From the NCBI RefSeq assembly GCF_033568475.1, contig NW_027331831.1, positions 11,222,001 to 11,286,000 on the forward strand: a stretch of DNA of 64,000 nucleotides, in the 5' to 3' direction. Positions within the stretch are counted from its first letter, which is position 1; each line of letters starts with the position of its first letter. Below are positions 35,706 through 47,199 of this stretch, piece by piece. A program made the position numbers and the translations under genes. The DNA is from Henckelia pumila. Lineage: Eukaryota > Streptophyta > Magnoliopsida > Lamiales > Gesneriaceae. Below the pieces are notes generated by a model. That model had not been told where the DNA came from. It was given only the letters and a program-made list of their open reading frames with translations, and did not search any database.

Positions 35706-37224
35706 ATGGGATTCAAGAATTCAGTGCTCATCAAAATCTTCATTTCAATTACTCTATCTGCAGTTTTATGTTCTTCACAGGATTTTGATTTCTTCTACTT
35801 CGTCCAACAGGTAATTAATATAATTATCCCTCCCTCCCTCGCTTCATATATATATTAATATTAATACTTCGTAAATCATTCGCTCTTTCGATTTCTTAAT
35901 ACGATGACACATTCAGCTACTTTTAACATATTTGTAAAACGGCAAATGCTTGATCTCTTGGAGTCGAAATTCGACGTGAGACATAATCCATGGTAATAAT
36001 ATGCATGCTATTATCAGTGGCCTGCTTCATACTGCGATTCGAGAAGCAGTTGCTGCTATCCTACGACTGGAAAACCTGCGGACGATTTCAGTATTCATGG
36101 CTTGTGGCCCAATTACGACGACGGGAAATGGCCATCCAATTGTCAACGCCAGAGTTCACTGGACCAGTCACAGGTGATATCCTCGTTTCATTTCATGAGG
36201 TCAACTTCTTGTTATAGGCATGCACCTTAATAATATATGTTTTTTGTTCTTGACTTCACTGCCATTGTTAGGTTTGAGAATTGTCTCTGCATTCAATCAG
36301 TGACGTGGCCTTTTTGTTTTTTCATCATTTTTGTGATACATACAACTTATACCATTTACAAGATAATTTCATATATATATTTTTTTAATTTTCCAGACAT
36401 AACGCTGATATATATATGTAGCCAGCATACACATAGCACTGATGTATATAGCGCCACAATTGGCGAAAAAAGACTAAAATTTTCACAAATTGAAGACGAA
36501 TTCATATACAAGGTGCTGATGATCATGTTTAATAGATCATTAAGATAGAAACACACTATTTTGAATGTGAATATAAGGTTTTCAATGTGATGTTACTATC
36601 CTAATTCATTAATGTGAAACGAACATGCAGATATCAGATCTTATAAACAGAATGCACAAGGATTGGCCAACCCTTGCTTGCCCAAGCGCCGATGGGATAA
36701 GATTCTGGGGACACGAGTGGGCAAAACATGGAACATGCACCTCCCTCGATCAGCATACATATTTTCAAGTTGCTCTTGATTTCAAGAAAAGAGCCAACTT
36801 GCTTCGAATCCTTGAAAACGCAGGTAACGTTTCTTTGTTTATACTAACGATTCTTGACATGCGATACGTGTGTGTATATATGTTGACATATCTGACAAGA
36901 TACATGATTTGAATATAGACCCGATGCATGTTAAGGAAGATATAAAATGTAAATTTTGCTGCAGGAATTCGACCCGGACACTTTTACAGCATGGAAAGCA
37001 TGAAGCAAGCAATCGAAGATGCCGTCGGATACACTCCTTTCATAGAATGCAATGTAGATTCATCAGGCAATCACCAAATCTTCCAAGTTTATATGTGTGT
37101 GGATTCCTCAGCTTCAAGTTTCATCCAGTGCCCAGTTTTCCCACATGGAAGAGCATGTGGTTCCATTATTGAATTCCCTTCTTTTTCTTACCAATCAAAT
37201 ATTATTTCTCATGATGAATTATAA
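35706..37224 (+). CDS. ER-retained ribonuclease T2 (RNase LX-like) with C-terminal HDEL, 4 exons
   Basis: The exons are 35706-35810, 36018-36173, 36631-36823 and 36965-37224, giving 237 aa. The exon structure and phases match the upstream paralogue, and all introns are GT-AG. Residues 1-25 are a signal peptide. QDFDFFYFVQQW follows, then FSIHGLWPNYDDG (first catalytic His) and FWGHEWAKHGTC (second His, Glu, Lys). The protein does not stop at the usual EFPSF. It runs on for a 12-residue tail ending in HDEL, the plant ER-retrieval signal. Tomato RNase LX carries a similar HDEF tail and is held in the ER, with roles in senescence and programmed cell death. This gene is most likely the ER-located partner of the secreted enzyme encoded upstream, the two having arisen by tandem duplication. 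The start is the only ATG that gives a signal peptide. Confidence 0.9.
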
Positions 37225-37421
37225 TGATGATCAGACATATATCTATGTATATTATGTTCATTACTCAAGCATATATAATATAATATGATCTGTTGTGATT
37301 TGTAATCTCATAAATCATTTCCACACATTTAATTTATAACTACAACATTATATTATATCATATATATATATATATATACTAAGACTAAGACAAAAAAATT
37401 AAAATGTGACCTCTTATACAA

Positions 37422-38102
37422 CTAGGCAGCCACACAACCAATTCCATATCTGGTGGTGGGAAACACAAGAAACAAGCCACTGCAAATGATCCCCACCATC
37501 AATGGTAAACTCTGCATCACTTCGCCTAATTCGTGGGCATGGCCCGGAAACAAGCACCCGGTGACCCGATGATCCGACAAAGCGATGGCCAGGAACACAA
37601 GAGAAGACATCATGGCATGAACAAAATCACTGAATCCGACCTTAAACTTGTCGTCTTTGGGCACCGCCACTTCCAGCCCTGTCTTGAAAACAGCCAACCC
37701 TTTGGGAGTCACGAAGCCGTAGTACAGTTTCCCGTCTTGGCCGCGGAACGAATCGGTGAAATGGAAGAAGAAGCAAGAGAGGGTGCATAGGATTAGCAAA
37801 GAGTGGATCATTAGGGTGGTCACATGGGAGCATTCCCCGTTGGAGTAGATCGATGGGAGGACCATTTCGAAGGTGAGAAGGGTTCCGGTGGGGAGGAAGT
37901 TTGCAAGCAACGACGTTTTCGACAGAGTCTTTTGGACGCCGCTGGCCACCGCCCTTCTTTTACGTCCACCACCGGCGGGGAGAGGGTTTTCCAGCGCGGT
38001 GGAGGGCGGCGGGGACGAAGGGTAGAGGGCCGGTGGGTCGAGTTGCGACGACGATGTTTCGTAGATTTTTATTCCCACCGTCTCTGCTGATGAGTTCTCC
38101 AT
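37422..38102 (-). CDS. DUF679 membrane protein, DMP8/DMP9-like
   Basis: This intronless gene of 226 aa is typical of DMP genes. The N-terminus (1-50) is polar and Pro/Ser-rich but keeps VGIKIYE. The DUF679 domain covers about 51-222 with four membrane segments near 65-83, 94-115, 158-176 and 196-214. Diagnostic blocks are GVQKTLSKTSLLANFLPTG (55-73), FFFHFTDSFRGQDGKLYYGF (111-130), DFVHAMMSSLVFLAIALSD (159-177) and VFPTTRYGIGC (213-223). These fit the DMP8/9 clade better than other DMPs, as far as I recall those sequences. In Arabidopsis DMP8/9 are sperm-cell proteins needed for gamete fusion, and loss of DMP function causes maternal haploid induction in maize, Arabidopsis and tomato. A TATA-like CTATAAAT lies about 160 bp upstream (38256-38265, minus). 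No defect is seen. Confidence 0.9.
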   Translation of the reverse strand: MENSSAETVGIKIYETSSSQLDPPALYPSSPPPSTALENPLPAGGGRKRRAVASGVQKTLSKTSLLANFLPTGTLLTFEMVLPSIYSNGECSHVTTLMIHSLLILCTLSCFFFHFTDSFRGQDGKLYYGFVTPKGLAVFKTGLEVAVPKDDKFKVGFSDFVHAMMSSLVFLAIALSDHRVTGCLFPGHAHELGEVMQSLPLMVGIICSGLFLVFPTTRYGIGCVAA

Positions 38103-38269
38103 GTTCGAAAATGTTCCGATTTTCGGGTATCGGGATCGGGATGATCAGAGGGATCGAAGCATGGATCGGAATACTTCTTCTTTTTGGAGTAATTAGATTA
38201 GATGTTAAGATTTTGATTCTGAGAGAGAGTGATGAATGAATTTTCCATTTAGGTGATTTATAGAGCGGT

Positions 38270-39363
38270 TTTTTAAAACAAAGTAACTGTAAATTTAAAA
38301 TTATAACGATTAGTTGGACTTGTGGCGGGAACGGTTGCGAATCTTCAGGTGCTTTTGGAAATATCGATTCAGCCTCTGTAGTTTTCAAAATTACATGTTT
38401 CCCCCTTCTTTTGGTGCCCCATCAATAATGTGAGCCTTTAATAATTGTTTCGAAGTGAAATTCAATGCTTTTTTTTTTCTACTCCAAATATTTATCTAAA
38501 GTTCAAAAGTTTCCCAAAATTTGAAGGACGTCATGAAATTTAAATTATATCATTTTTTTTCTTTTTATTGAATCGAGTAATATTTATTTGAGCAAGAGAC
38601 GTGTATCATAAAACTAATTCATGAGACGGTTTCATTCATGTTTTTGTATTAATTAAATTAAATAAATAGGAGAATTAATTATGCTATCATTATATATATG
38701 CTCGAATCATGACGAAAAGTCAATACATTAAATTTCATACTTTGAAAATTACGAATTTTTACCCAAAATCACTTGGGAGCTAAATTTGGAGGAACAAAGA
38801 GCATTCATGAAAGATAGACCCGTGCATTCGTAGATCCACACAAACGTGATGAATTCTACCACAAATTACTTTGTATCTGTGTTTATTAGATGACGAAAAC
38901 AGTTAACCCAAGTCGCTGTAGGAGTTAATTAGAGCTACCATTTCAAACACCCCTCACAAATCGAAATAATAAAACAGAGGAATTGCACGTAGTAACTGTA
39001 TACCCCGAAAGAGCAATATATAGGCATAGCTAGATAAATGCATGGGAATATGACATCAAGAATACCTTTGTAAACGATGCTAATTAATTACAAGTTCAGA
39101 ACTTTGTTAGTCTCGGATTTGGTCCTCGTCCGTACAGCATGAACGTGTTACATATAAAATTATATATTATATAGACAGACAGATGAAGAATATACACAAT
39201 TTTATTAGTACTGTAGTGCCTTTTACCATGTACTGATCCATTATAAAGTACTGCTATATATATATGATATATCCAAGAACATACATAAATACACTCAGAA
39301 TTATATGCTTCGGATCATATATATATCTAACCAATTATTCATTCCAACACACGCATTAACTAG
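38270..39363. other. Intergenic spacer, DMP promoter and 3' side of the MYB-CC gene
   Basis: This is the upstream region of the minus-strand DMP gene (38103 onward) and the 3' flank of the minus-strand MYB-CC gene. It is AT-rich, with no other gene or terminal repeat seen. Confidence 0.5.
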
Positions 39364-40864
39364 TTATTCATGAAAGAGTTCACCCCCATTGCAGTTCAAG
39401 TCTATGGCTTCTGGGCCGGAATCGAAATTATTCATAGATTTGCGATTTAAATCGATCAGAAGATCATGCTCATTAGTGTTGGTTATGCTCCTTTTCTTGC
39501 TGTTACATTCATTCGTCGATCCACTCCTATCCGCCGGATGCATTTCCATTAGCGAAAGCTCGACAGAACTTCTCTTCCCTTTGTTAGTTTTTCGACCTTC
39601 AACCTTACAATGAGTTTCTTCCATCCTGTCCGAGTTCTCAGAAGATGTTACCGAGCTCTCGAGCGATGATCTGTTATGTACTAATGGTTTTCTGGAACCA
39701 GTTCTTGGATCATTCAAGCCTTCGCTTTGTGTCAAGAATGAGATGGAGGAACTTTGACAACCGGAATACTCCACCATTGAAACTAGCTCCGAAAGCTGAG
39801 CTTTCGCGTTCTCCACTTCAATGGAACAAGAACTGTATCCTGTAAGCGCTTCTTGCGCCTTTTTCAGGACCGTTTGTAGGTACTTCCCTTGCGCTTCGAT
39901 TCTTAGCTGCAAATGTCTTTGCACCTAAGATGTTTTTCGATATGATCGATCAATTTTCGTATGTGGGATGAAGCTTGAATCGGTTGATTAGTAGATATAT
40001 ATATATGATACATGGGCTGTTCTATCAACTTGTGCATGAATCTTTTTTACCTCAATTTGTTCATGTAGTTTCCTCTGCACCTCCATTTGCATTTGTAAAG
40101 TCTCAGCTATCTGCAAATTTCTGATTAAACAAACACAACCCTTAATTAGACATTCATTCTTTGTATGTTTCCTTCTCAAAACATTAAAAATTTTGAAGGC
40201 TTCATTCAAAACTCATTACTCATCAATCTGCTGATGCGCACCGTCACAAATCACGCCTGTGATCAAATGATCATTTCTCTGACTTTCTTGATGATCTGAA
40301 TTCAGAACAACATACAAATCACAATCCATTGATTTTATTCTGAATCTCATGATACAGATCACATAAATATAAAGCAATGTTGCATACTTTCTTGTTTGAT
40401 TTGGTGGCAGTTCTGTGACTGCTGACTTCTTCCGAGCCTATATTTCTGCAGCTCAATAACTCATTCAAGAAGCTTTTTCTTAAAGAAAATCGAGAAAGAA
40501 TGCGGTGTGAAAAGACGATAACATCACCTGCAAATGGCTCTTGAGGTGATACAAAGTGAGTCCATGAATTCCCATCACCCTCATCAAAGATTTTGGTGTA
40601 GCCTCTGCATTTCAAAATATAATTATATCTCCAATAACAAAGTATGTGGTGTATATCTCTAATAGGCAGTGGCAGACAGGGATGTTAAATGTTTAATCCT
40701 GAGTAGTAATAGAAGAAGCTATATACTCAACTCTCTGCACCCCCGAGCTCGTTGACAGCATCGATGAACCGTTGATGCAATTCTTGAGTCCATTTCAATC
40801 TCGGTTTCGCGTCGCTTGATAGAACCAAGTTCATTTCTTTAGTTTGATCCTTTTGAAGAGGCAT
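39364..40864 (-). CDS. MYB-CC (PHR1-like/G2-like) transcription factor, 6 exons
   Basis: The minus-strand exons are 40864-40732, 40604-40528, 40445-40388, 40295-40220, 40120-40051 and 39924-39364, giving 324 aa. Each junction keeps frame and has GT-AG borders. Residues 20-73 form the single SHLQKY-type MYB repeat (KPRLKWTQELHQRF, then ATPKSLMRVMGIHGLTLYHL, then KSHLQKYRLGRS), which binds DNA. Residues 116-166 are the MYB-CC coiled-coil (ETLQMQMEVQRKLHEQIE, then VQRHLQLRIEAQGKYLQ), used for dimerisation. The C-terminal half is Ser/Asn-rich and contains two DLN motifs (LLIDLNRKS, AIDLNCNGG) resembling loose EAR repression motifs. PHR1 relatives control phosphate-starvation genes, and other MYB-CC members act in phloem (APL) or flowering (MYR). 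The subgroup is not settled here, though the QTVLKKAQEALTGYS region resembles PHL8/MYR-like proteins. A TATAAAA box lies about 70-75 bp upstream (40935-40941). Confidence 0.88.
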
Positions 40865-40941
40865 ACCTGTTTGTTTGGAAAGAATAAGGTTTTGTGGAGT
40901 TTGATCATAGGTATAAGGATGTTTGTTTTTCTTGTTTTATA

Positions 40942-42601
40942 AGAGATTTTTAGCCTCTCACCTTATAAGGAAACAGGAGTGGGCCTATGCTTGGGGAAGA
41001 ATATATTCTTCCCTGAGCTGTGGCCCTTCATTTCTCCCATTTTCCCATTTCATATCAAACTTTATTTTTTTCTGTTTACAACTCTTTCTCTTTTTTTTTT
41101 TTTTTTTGCATTTGACTTGAAAGGGTGGAGAGATTCTCTGATAGAGCAAAAAAAATAAAGAAAGCAACACACATCAAATTTGAGTCTCAAAAGGAGAGAA
41201 AAGAGGAAAAGTGTATGGTTTGTTTGTATCCAGATGTTTTCCCACCTACTGATTGTTATATTTTTTGTTCACGAGTGATATCAGAAATTTGATATACTTC
41301 GTATTTTTCGAGAAAAATTTAAACATAGAACACATCTTTGAGCTTAATTTATTCATCGTCGTTGGATTTACAGGGCGAATCGGTGCGAGCTATGCAGTCC
41401 CTACCATGATGGTATATTGGGTGCAACTTTTTCTATAAAACTCGAGATGTTTTGATGGAAAAAATGATGATGATGCTTTAATTGATGTTTCTTTTCAAAG
41501 ATTGAAAGGGATAACCAATTTAAGTATTTTTCATTTTCTAATTTCCCATTATTTATTTTCTTGAATTTCTTTATTTTAATTACTTATTAAAGGGATTGGC
41601 CTATTGTTTTTGTTTCTTTAGGGATAAGGGAATCAAAGAATCTAGCATTGGATTTTAGGACAAGCAAGTATTTATGTTTATCACGAAGTACCTTTTAGAA
41701 AAGATAAGTGTTGATAATGTAGTACTATTATTGACATTATAATACATTGAAATCATCATTCTGCCAAACCTCTTCTGATATAAAAGTTTCTTGCTGGAAG
41801 TGTCCGGCATTGTGATCCAAACAAAATAGAAACTGTAGTAGGGGCTTTTGTCGAACCGAGTTCACGGCGATCGGTGACAATGGTAGCTCAAGTAAAAAAA
41901 TACAATTCTTTGCGATTTTATTCTTTTATGACATCAAATTTTAATGTTTGTCTATATTTATATTTATATTTATTGGACGATGTGATGTTGATATACTATG
42001 CTTTCGTATGAAATCGTGGGATATATGAAGGGACTAAAAATGGTAAATTGTCACCTCAACTTTCACGTTTTACCATTCAAATGGTGAACAATATATGTGA
42101 ATAAAAACCAGTGAGTTACATCATGAAAGTCATGTAAAAAGACCCATCTTTTTCGCTTTGCTTAAAGTCCAAGAATTGCATGGATTCTTGAATATGGATA
42201 TCTATTTTATACAGTCCAATTGATAAAATGAGATTCGAGGCATTGACCAAGTCTTGTGATCGATCGAATAAAATATATTATCTTGCCTTGTTTTCTCTTA
42301 CGTGGAGTAGTACTATGAACGAGATATTAATTCAGTTTAATTTGGCTTAATTATTTCAGTTAATCACATAATTAATTGCATATTACATTATTAAATGTTT
42401 TTTAATTTACTCTCGATTATAATCCCCAAAACAGAGGAAAATACCAAAAGAAAAGGCGTGGCTACATATATACATAGCTCCCCTTTTCTCCCACAAACGA
42501 AAAGGAATCCATGGAAAAGTGGACTATATGTAATAAATGGGAAAATGCATAGAAAAATTACTTTGCAATTACTTTGAAGCCCTTCATGAATTTATTTATA
42601 C

Positions 42602-42604
<3 letters not shown>
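40942..42604. other. Gene-free region upstream of the MYB-CC gene
   Basis: AT-rich, with a poly(T) run at 41091-41107. No gene recognised; short frames here look random. Confidence 0.4.

Positions 42605-42659
<55 letters not shown>
42605..42659. repeat. (TG)n microsatellite
   Basis: Uninterrupted TG dinucleotides over 55 bp. Confidence 0.95.
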
Positions 42660-42661
<2 letters not shown>

Positions 42662-44146
42662 AGAGTACACTCTAGCTTCTCCGATCCAGACACAATTAAG
42701 TTGATATTGCTTTCGTAGATAAATAAAACATTGACATAATTTTTTATAAATTGTAGGCCAAGCCATGATTAATTTAGGTGTTATTTGATTTGTCGTTGAA
42801 TGATTTCAACCCATCTCGCCTTAATAAGAAATATATTCTTATTTTATATATATACATGCAGCTTGAGACAAGCAAGGCATGAGATATAAATTGTAGCAAA
42901 ATTAAAGTAGAAATGTAAAACGAAAAACAAAAGGAGTCACAATATAATGGCAAACAAAGGAATCAAGAAAGGGAGAAAATGTTTTTTTTTTTTTTTGAAA
43001 ACAAAAAACATAAAATTGGAAAACAAAAGAGGGTCACAATGGCAAACAAACAAATCCTAAAAGCCATTAAGATCATATCATTTTTGCCCAGATTTTCTCG
43101 GGTTTCGGGCAAATAAGTTCGATCGTTTGGAATCAAAATCCAATGATTGATCTCCAAAGCATTGCCATCTCAGTGCCATACATTTACTTTCACTACCACA
43201 TATTTGATAACAAATATTCGTGGCCAAGAATTTAAATTTTCCCATATATATACTAGCTAGGCTAGGCTAGCAAATGATGAATATTCTTGTTCTTTTCCAT
43301 CTATCTTCGCGATCGAAATAAGCGTATATTTACAGACGACGTACGACATGTTTGTATTCATATAATTAATCAGTTCGATGCCTATTTATAAAGAAAATAA
43401 TGTTGTGTATGATATTTTAAATTTCTTGGTATGGGAAAGACAATGTTTGCTTCTAATTCAGAAAAGGAATACAATTATTAGTGAAATGCATGATATTATG
43501 TGGCCCAAAGTTTGAAAAATATGAAGAAAAAGAGGAGTAAATGAAGTTGCTTTCCCTTTAACCAGCTGGTGTACTTGAAGCTCCTTTCTTGCTTTAATAT
43601 ATTCCATAACAAGTAAAGGAGATTCTAGGATATATGATGCACAACAACCCAACCCAACCCCTCACAATTTAATTTAATTTAAGGTGAAAAGTTTAACTAC
43701 CTTCCATTTAATTACATTCGAAAATTCAGTACTTCTTCAAATAAAATCATTTACTATAATATTGAAATATTGAATTTTATCATTTTTTTTTGCCTCACAT
43801 TGATTTATATATCATGCATTATTAATTCTGGTAGGGGACCCCATAATATGGGATGGAGTGAGATCTCACAAATCCAAAAGCAATAAAAGAGGATGAGAAG
43901 AATATGGCCTCAGGAATCAAGAAAAGTTGAACAAAAGGAACTTGTCAACATCCCACCCAAGAATAATTGCTATTAATGTTTCTAATAAATATATTTTACT
44001 TTTATTTTAAAAAATGCACGATTTTACTAAATTGCCATCTCTATGCAAGCATTGCGTCACATGGGGGCTCCTAGCATGCACCAGTACGTAGTAGACATTT
44101 ATGAATATGAATTAACTTCTTGAGACCAATCAAGTGTACATGTCAA
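42660..44146. other. Gene-free AT-rich spacer
   Basis: No supported gene. Two similar stretches starting GGCAAACAAA...AATC occur about 80 bp apart (42948 and 43039), a small local duplication. A 64-codon minus-strand frame at 43458-43652 (MGCCASYILES N-terminus) has no recognisable domain. Confidence 0.35.
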
Positions 44147-44147
44147 A

Positions 44148-44209
<62 letters not shown>
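44147..44209. repeat. Compound (CA)n(TA)n microsatellite
   Basis: About ten CA units run directly into about twenty TA units, ending at the 5' edge of a small Helitron. Confidence 0.9.
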
Positions 44210-44393
44210 TATTATATAAAAGTTGAGCATATTATAATAACTAATTTTGAGGACACTAAATTTTTTATTTCATAATTATTTGTTCTTATCCACTATCTCA
44301 ATAAACCTCCATCTCAATCTATTTTTTGGTTTAAAAAAATTACATAAAAAATTATTTATTTTTTAAATGCAAAGCATGTGCATGTTGCACTAG
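44205..44393 (+). mobile_element. Small non-autonomous Helitron, plus strand
   Basis: The start TACTATTATATAAAAGTTGAG matches the 5' end of the Helitron at 45061-45401. The end is a short palindromic hairpin region (GCATGTGCATG inside a GCAA/TTGC pair) followed by CTAG at 44390-44393 and then T. The initial TC is obscured by the adjoining TA repeat. There is no coding capacity. Confidence 0.6.
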
Positions 44394-44844
44394 TATTAAT
44401 TAAAATATAGGGCTGATAAAACATCTCTAAATCCTGACCATCTCGAATTCCTTTCCATTCTCATCTTTAAAAATTTTCGACCCAATGTTTTCTCGACGTG
44501 GATTGTCAGGATAGAGATCGGACATATGATCGTCTCCAGATAATCAGAGGCCCGACTAATTTTTAAGAGAAGATCTTTTATAATTTTTTTCATTAAATAA
44601 AAAATTATTATATCCGAGCTGATCATAAGCAAATAAATATGCACATAATTATCATCATGAATATTTAATTTAATAAACAAATATGCTATATAAATGTATT
44701 AATCTATAATAGTTGAAATATATGAATTAAAGTAAATCAAATAACAAAATGTCCATACAATTCGTGCTTTTTGTTCACAAAATTGTCAAATAAAACATCG
44801 TAATTAAGCTTAGGGTTTTAAAGTACAAAAAGGATAATAATAAC

Positions 44845-45055
44845 TAGTGACACAGCACACGCGTTGCATGTGCAATATAATATATAATATAATATATATA
44901 TATATATATACATAATTTTTTTAAAGGTGGTTGAGTTTTTTTTAGTGTGAAAGTTCTGTATAAATTTACATCATAAAAAGGCAAAATATGAAAAAAAATT
45001 TGGTGTGTTCATGCCACACCAAAAAATAGTTTTTATAATGCTCTCAACCTTATAT
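44845..45055 (-). mobile_element. Small non-autonomous Helitron, minus strand
   Basis: Read on the minus strand it begins near 45055 with TTATTATATAAGGTTGAGAG and ends with a GCACA...TGTGC hairpin (about 44854-44872) and CTAG at 44845-44848, followed by T. It shares its 5' motif with the neighbouring Helitron and lies head-to-tail with it. Confidence 0.6.
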
Positions 45056-45060
45056 AATAA

Positions 45061-45401
45061 CTAGCAATCGATGTACACGCTATGCGTGTACGTAAATAAT
45101 TTAATGTATAATTAAAATTATAATAAATATGAAATTTTAATATTTTGCAAATAATATGTCGATATTAAAAAAGTACAATGAAATTGGTTGGAATGAATCC
45201 TTAATTTTAGCAAGACATAAATAGTGGGTGATTTTTGATAGTAGGAGTGAGAAATATAACTACATTTTTATCATTTTACATAATACTCTATATGAAGTAC
45301 AATGTATGTTTAGGGGTTAAATTTGTAAATTTATGTTGGTGTCATCAAATACACCAAAAGTAGTTTTTAAATGGGTCTCAACTTTTATATAATAGTATAG
45401 A
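45061..45401 (-). mobile_element. Non-autonomous Helitron with canonical termini, minus strand
   Basis: On the minus strand it starts TCTATACTATTATATAAAAG (from 45401). It ends with a perfect 8-bp stem and 3-nt loop hairpin (GTACACGC ATA GCGTGTAC, 45073-45091), eight further bases and CTAG at 45061-45064. The flanks are A and T, as expected for Helitron insertion without target duplication. Confidence 0.75.
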
Positions 45402-47050
45402 TATAGATTAATCACCGTTTCAAATTTTAAACAAAATAATTGTGAGATTCACACAAGATTTTAAACGAAGAAACGTGGAATAAGAAGAAGAAAATAATTT
45501 ATTTACACTAAAACCGTCTGTGAAATTTCAAAATATATATGTATTTTATCCCTATAAAAATTTAATTAGGTATCTAAGCTCTTGACATTTAATAAATTGC
45601 AAGATCTACCCTTTTTTATCACGTCTTTGTTCTGCGATTAAGAAACCAACGTGAAATCATGGTTTCTTGCTTAAAGATTCCATGATTTGTTCCTCAACTT
45701 TATTTGTGTGGATCTAGAAAATTATATTCCACCTGAATAATATTTTAGATAAAAAAATCTATTTTTTATATTCGATATAATATTATTCAATTTTTGGGTT
45801 TTTAGATGCAATATGTGTGCATGTTCAAAAAATCGCATTAACAAGGATAAATCATGACTTTTTTTTTATAAAAAGTCAAGGGCTAAAAAAAACTATTTAA
45901 TTTTCATGGTGGTGAATTATTTATTTTTTATATTTCACATGATATTTTGGTTTAAATAACTCGATTACGTTTACTTAGTGAGATATGTTTATACATGGAT
46001 AAATCATACTAGGATTATTAAAATGAGTTTAATGGATATAAAATAATAATGGATAAACGGTAACATGTTTACTTCGAGTTATTATTTTTGACATTGAAGT
46101 AATGATTGGTGGACGAATTACAATTTTACTCTCCACCTATTATAAAAAATCTTATGTTTACTTTTGTATTCATAAAATTTGGATTAGCTTATTTTTGAAA
46201 ATTTTAAATTGGGAGAGCGTAGATTAGGTTATCTATAGATTTTTTTTCCAAAAATAATGATAAAGATGAGTTATACCTAGAAATATGAAGGATGAGATAT
46301 CACGTCAAATAAGGGTAAAAAAAAATGAAATGACGGGCTTTAATATTTGAGAAAAATTGATTTTTTTCAAGTAAACAAATGATGATATTAGATTAATAAT
46401 CTCATCCTACCTTTATCAAGCCAAAAAATTTATAACAATAACAAAAAAAAAAAATAGATTCTACCAAGGAGAAGCCCTTGGAAGCTGCTACCTAGCTCTA
46501 ATTGGGCATAAAATCTCAACTCGATGGGATTATCGATGAGAATCGAAATAATATTATTAATATATAGATTGGAGTTATTAGGCCAAAGCCCTAGAGAAAT
46601 GAAAACTAAAGGGGTTATTCTAATTAATATTAATATGTTGATGTTATTGGGTCGAAGCACATTCTAATATTAATATGTTGGGATAGTTTGAAGTTTGAAC
46701 TTATAATAATTTATATATGAGTGTTATTATTTAATTAATTCGACGAAACAGATAAATAAGACCCATTAGGTTCCTATTCTATGAATTAATTTTTCATCTT
46801 GAATACCTCAATTATTAACGTATATTTATCCTTAAAAAAAAAAGATTAGTGTGTATTATTCAGATTTAATTTATTCTTGGAGAGCGCCTCCATGAATTAA
46901 AATATATATGTATATCGGGATAGCTCTCTTGACGCGATAGGATCCTCGAACATTCGGATCCCAACATTTTTCGAGTATGGAGTTAGGGGAAAAAGAAAGC
47001 TCACAATTGTTAATTACTGGGACGATGATGAAGTAGCTAGGAGGATTATA
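45402..47050. other. Gene-free AT-rich spacer
   Basis: No supported gene. The stretch 45950-46400 is AT-rich with TAAACA/TGTTTA motifs in both orientations, as in a decayed MITE, but ends could not be defined. Confidence 0.35.
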
Positions 47051-47199
47051 GGATAGGTCCCTACTCTCGATTATAATCCCCAAAACAGAAGGAAATGTTG
47101 ACGATTAAAAAAAATGTTGACAATCAAAGTAGGTTAGACATATTTTTTTGAATATTATGCTAAATTTTTTGAGAAGAATGTTGACGATCAAAATAAGTC

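Noticed and set aside
37533-38388. Frames up to 142 codons overlapping the DMP gene on both strands
   Set aside because: Shadows of a GC-rich, strongly conserved DMP coding sequence; no independent family match.
43458-43652. 64-codon minus-strand frame starting MGCC, resembling an N-myristoylation start
   Set aside because: No domain, no supporting exons and no promoter signal; too short to claim.
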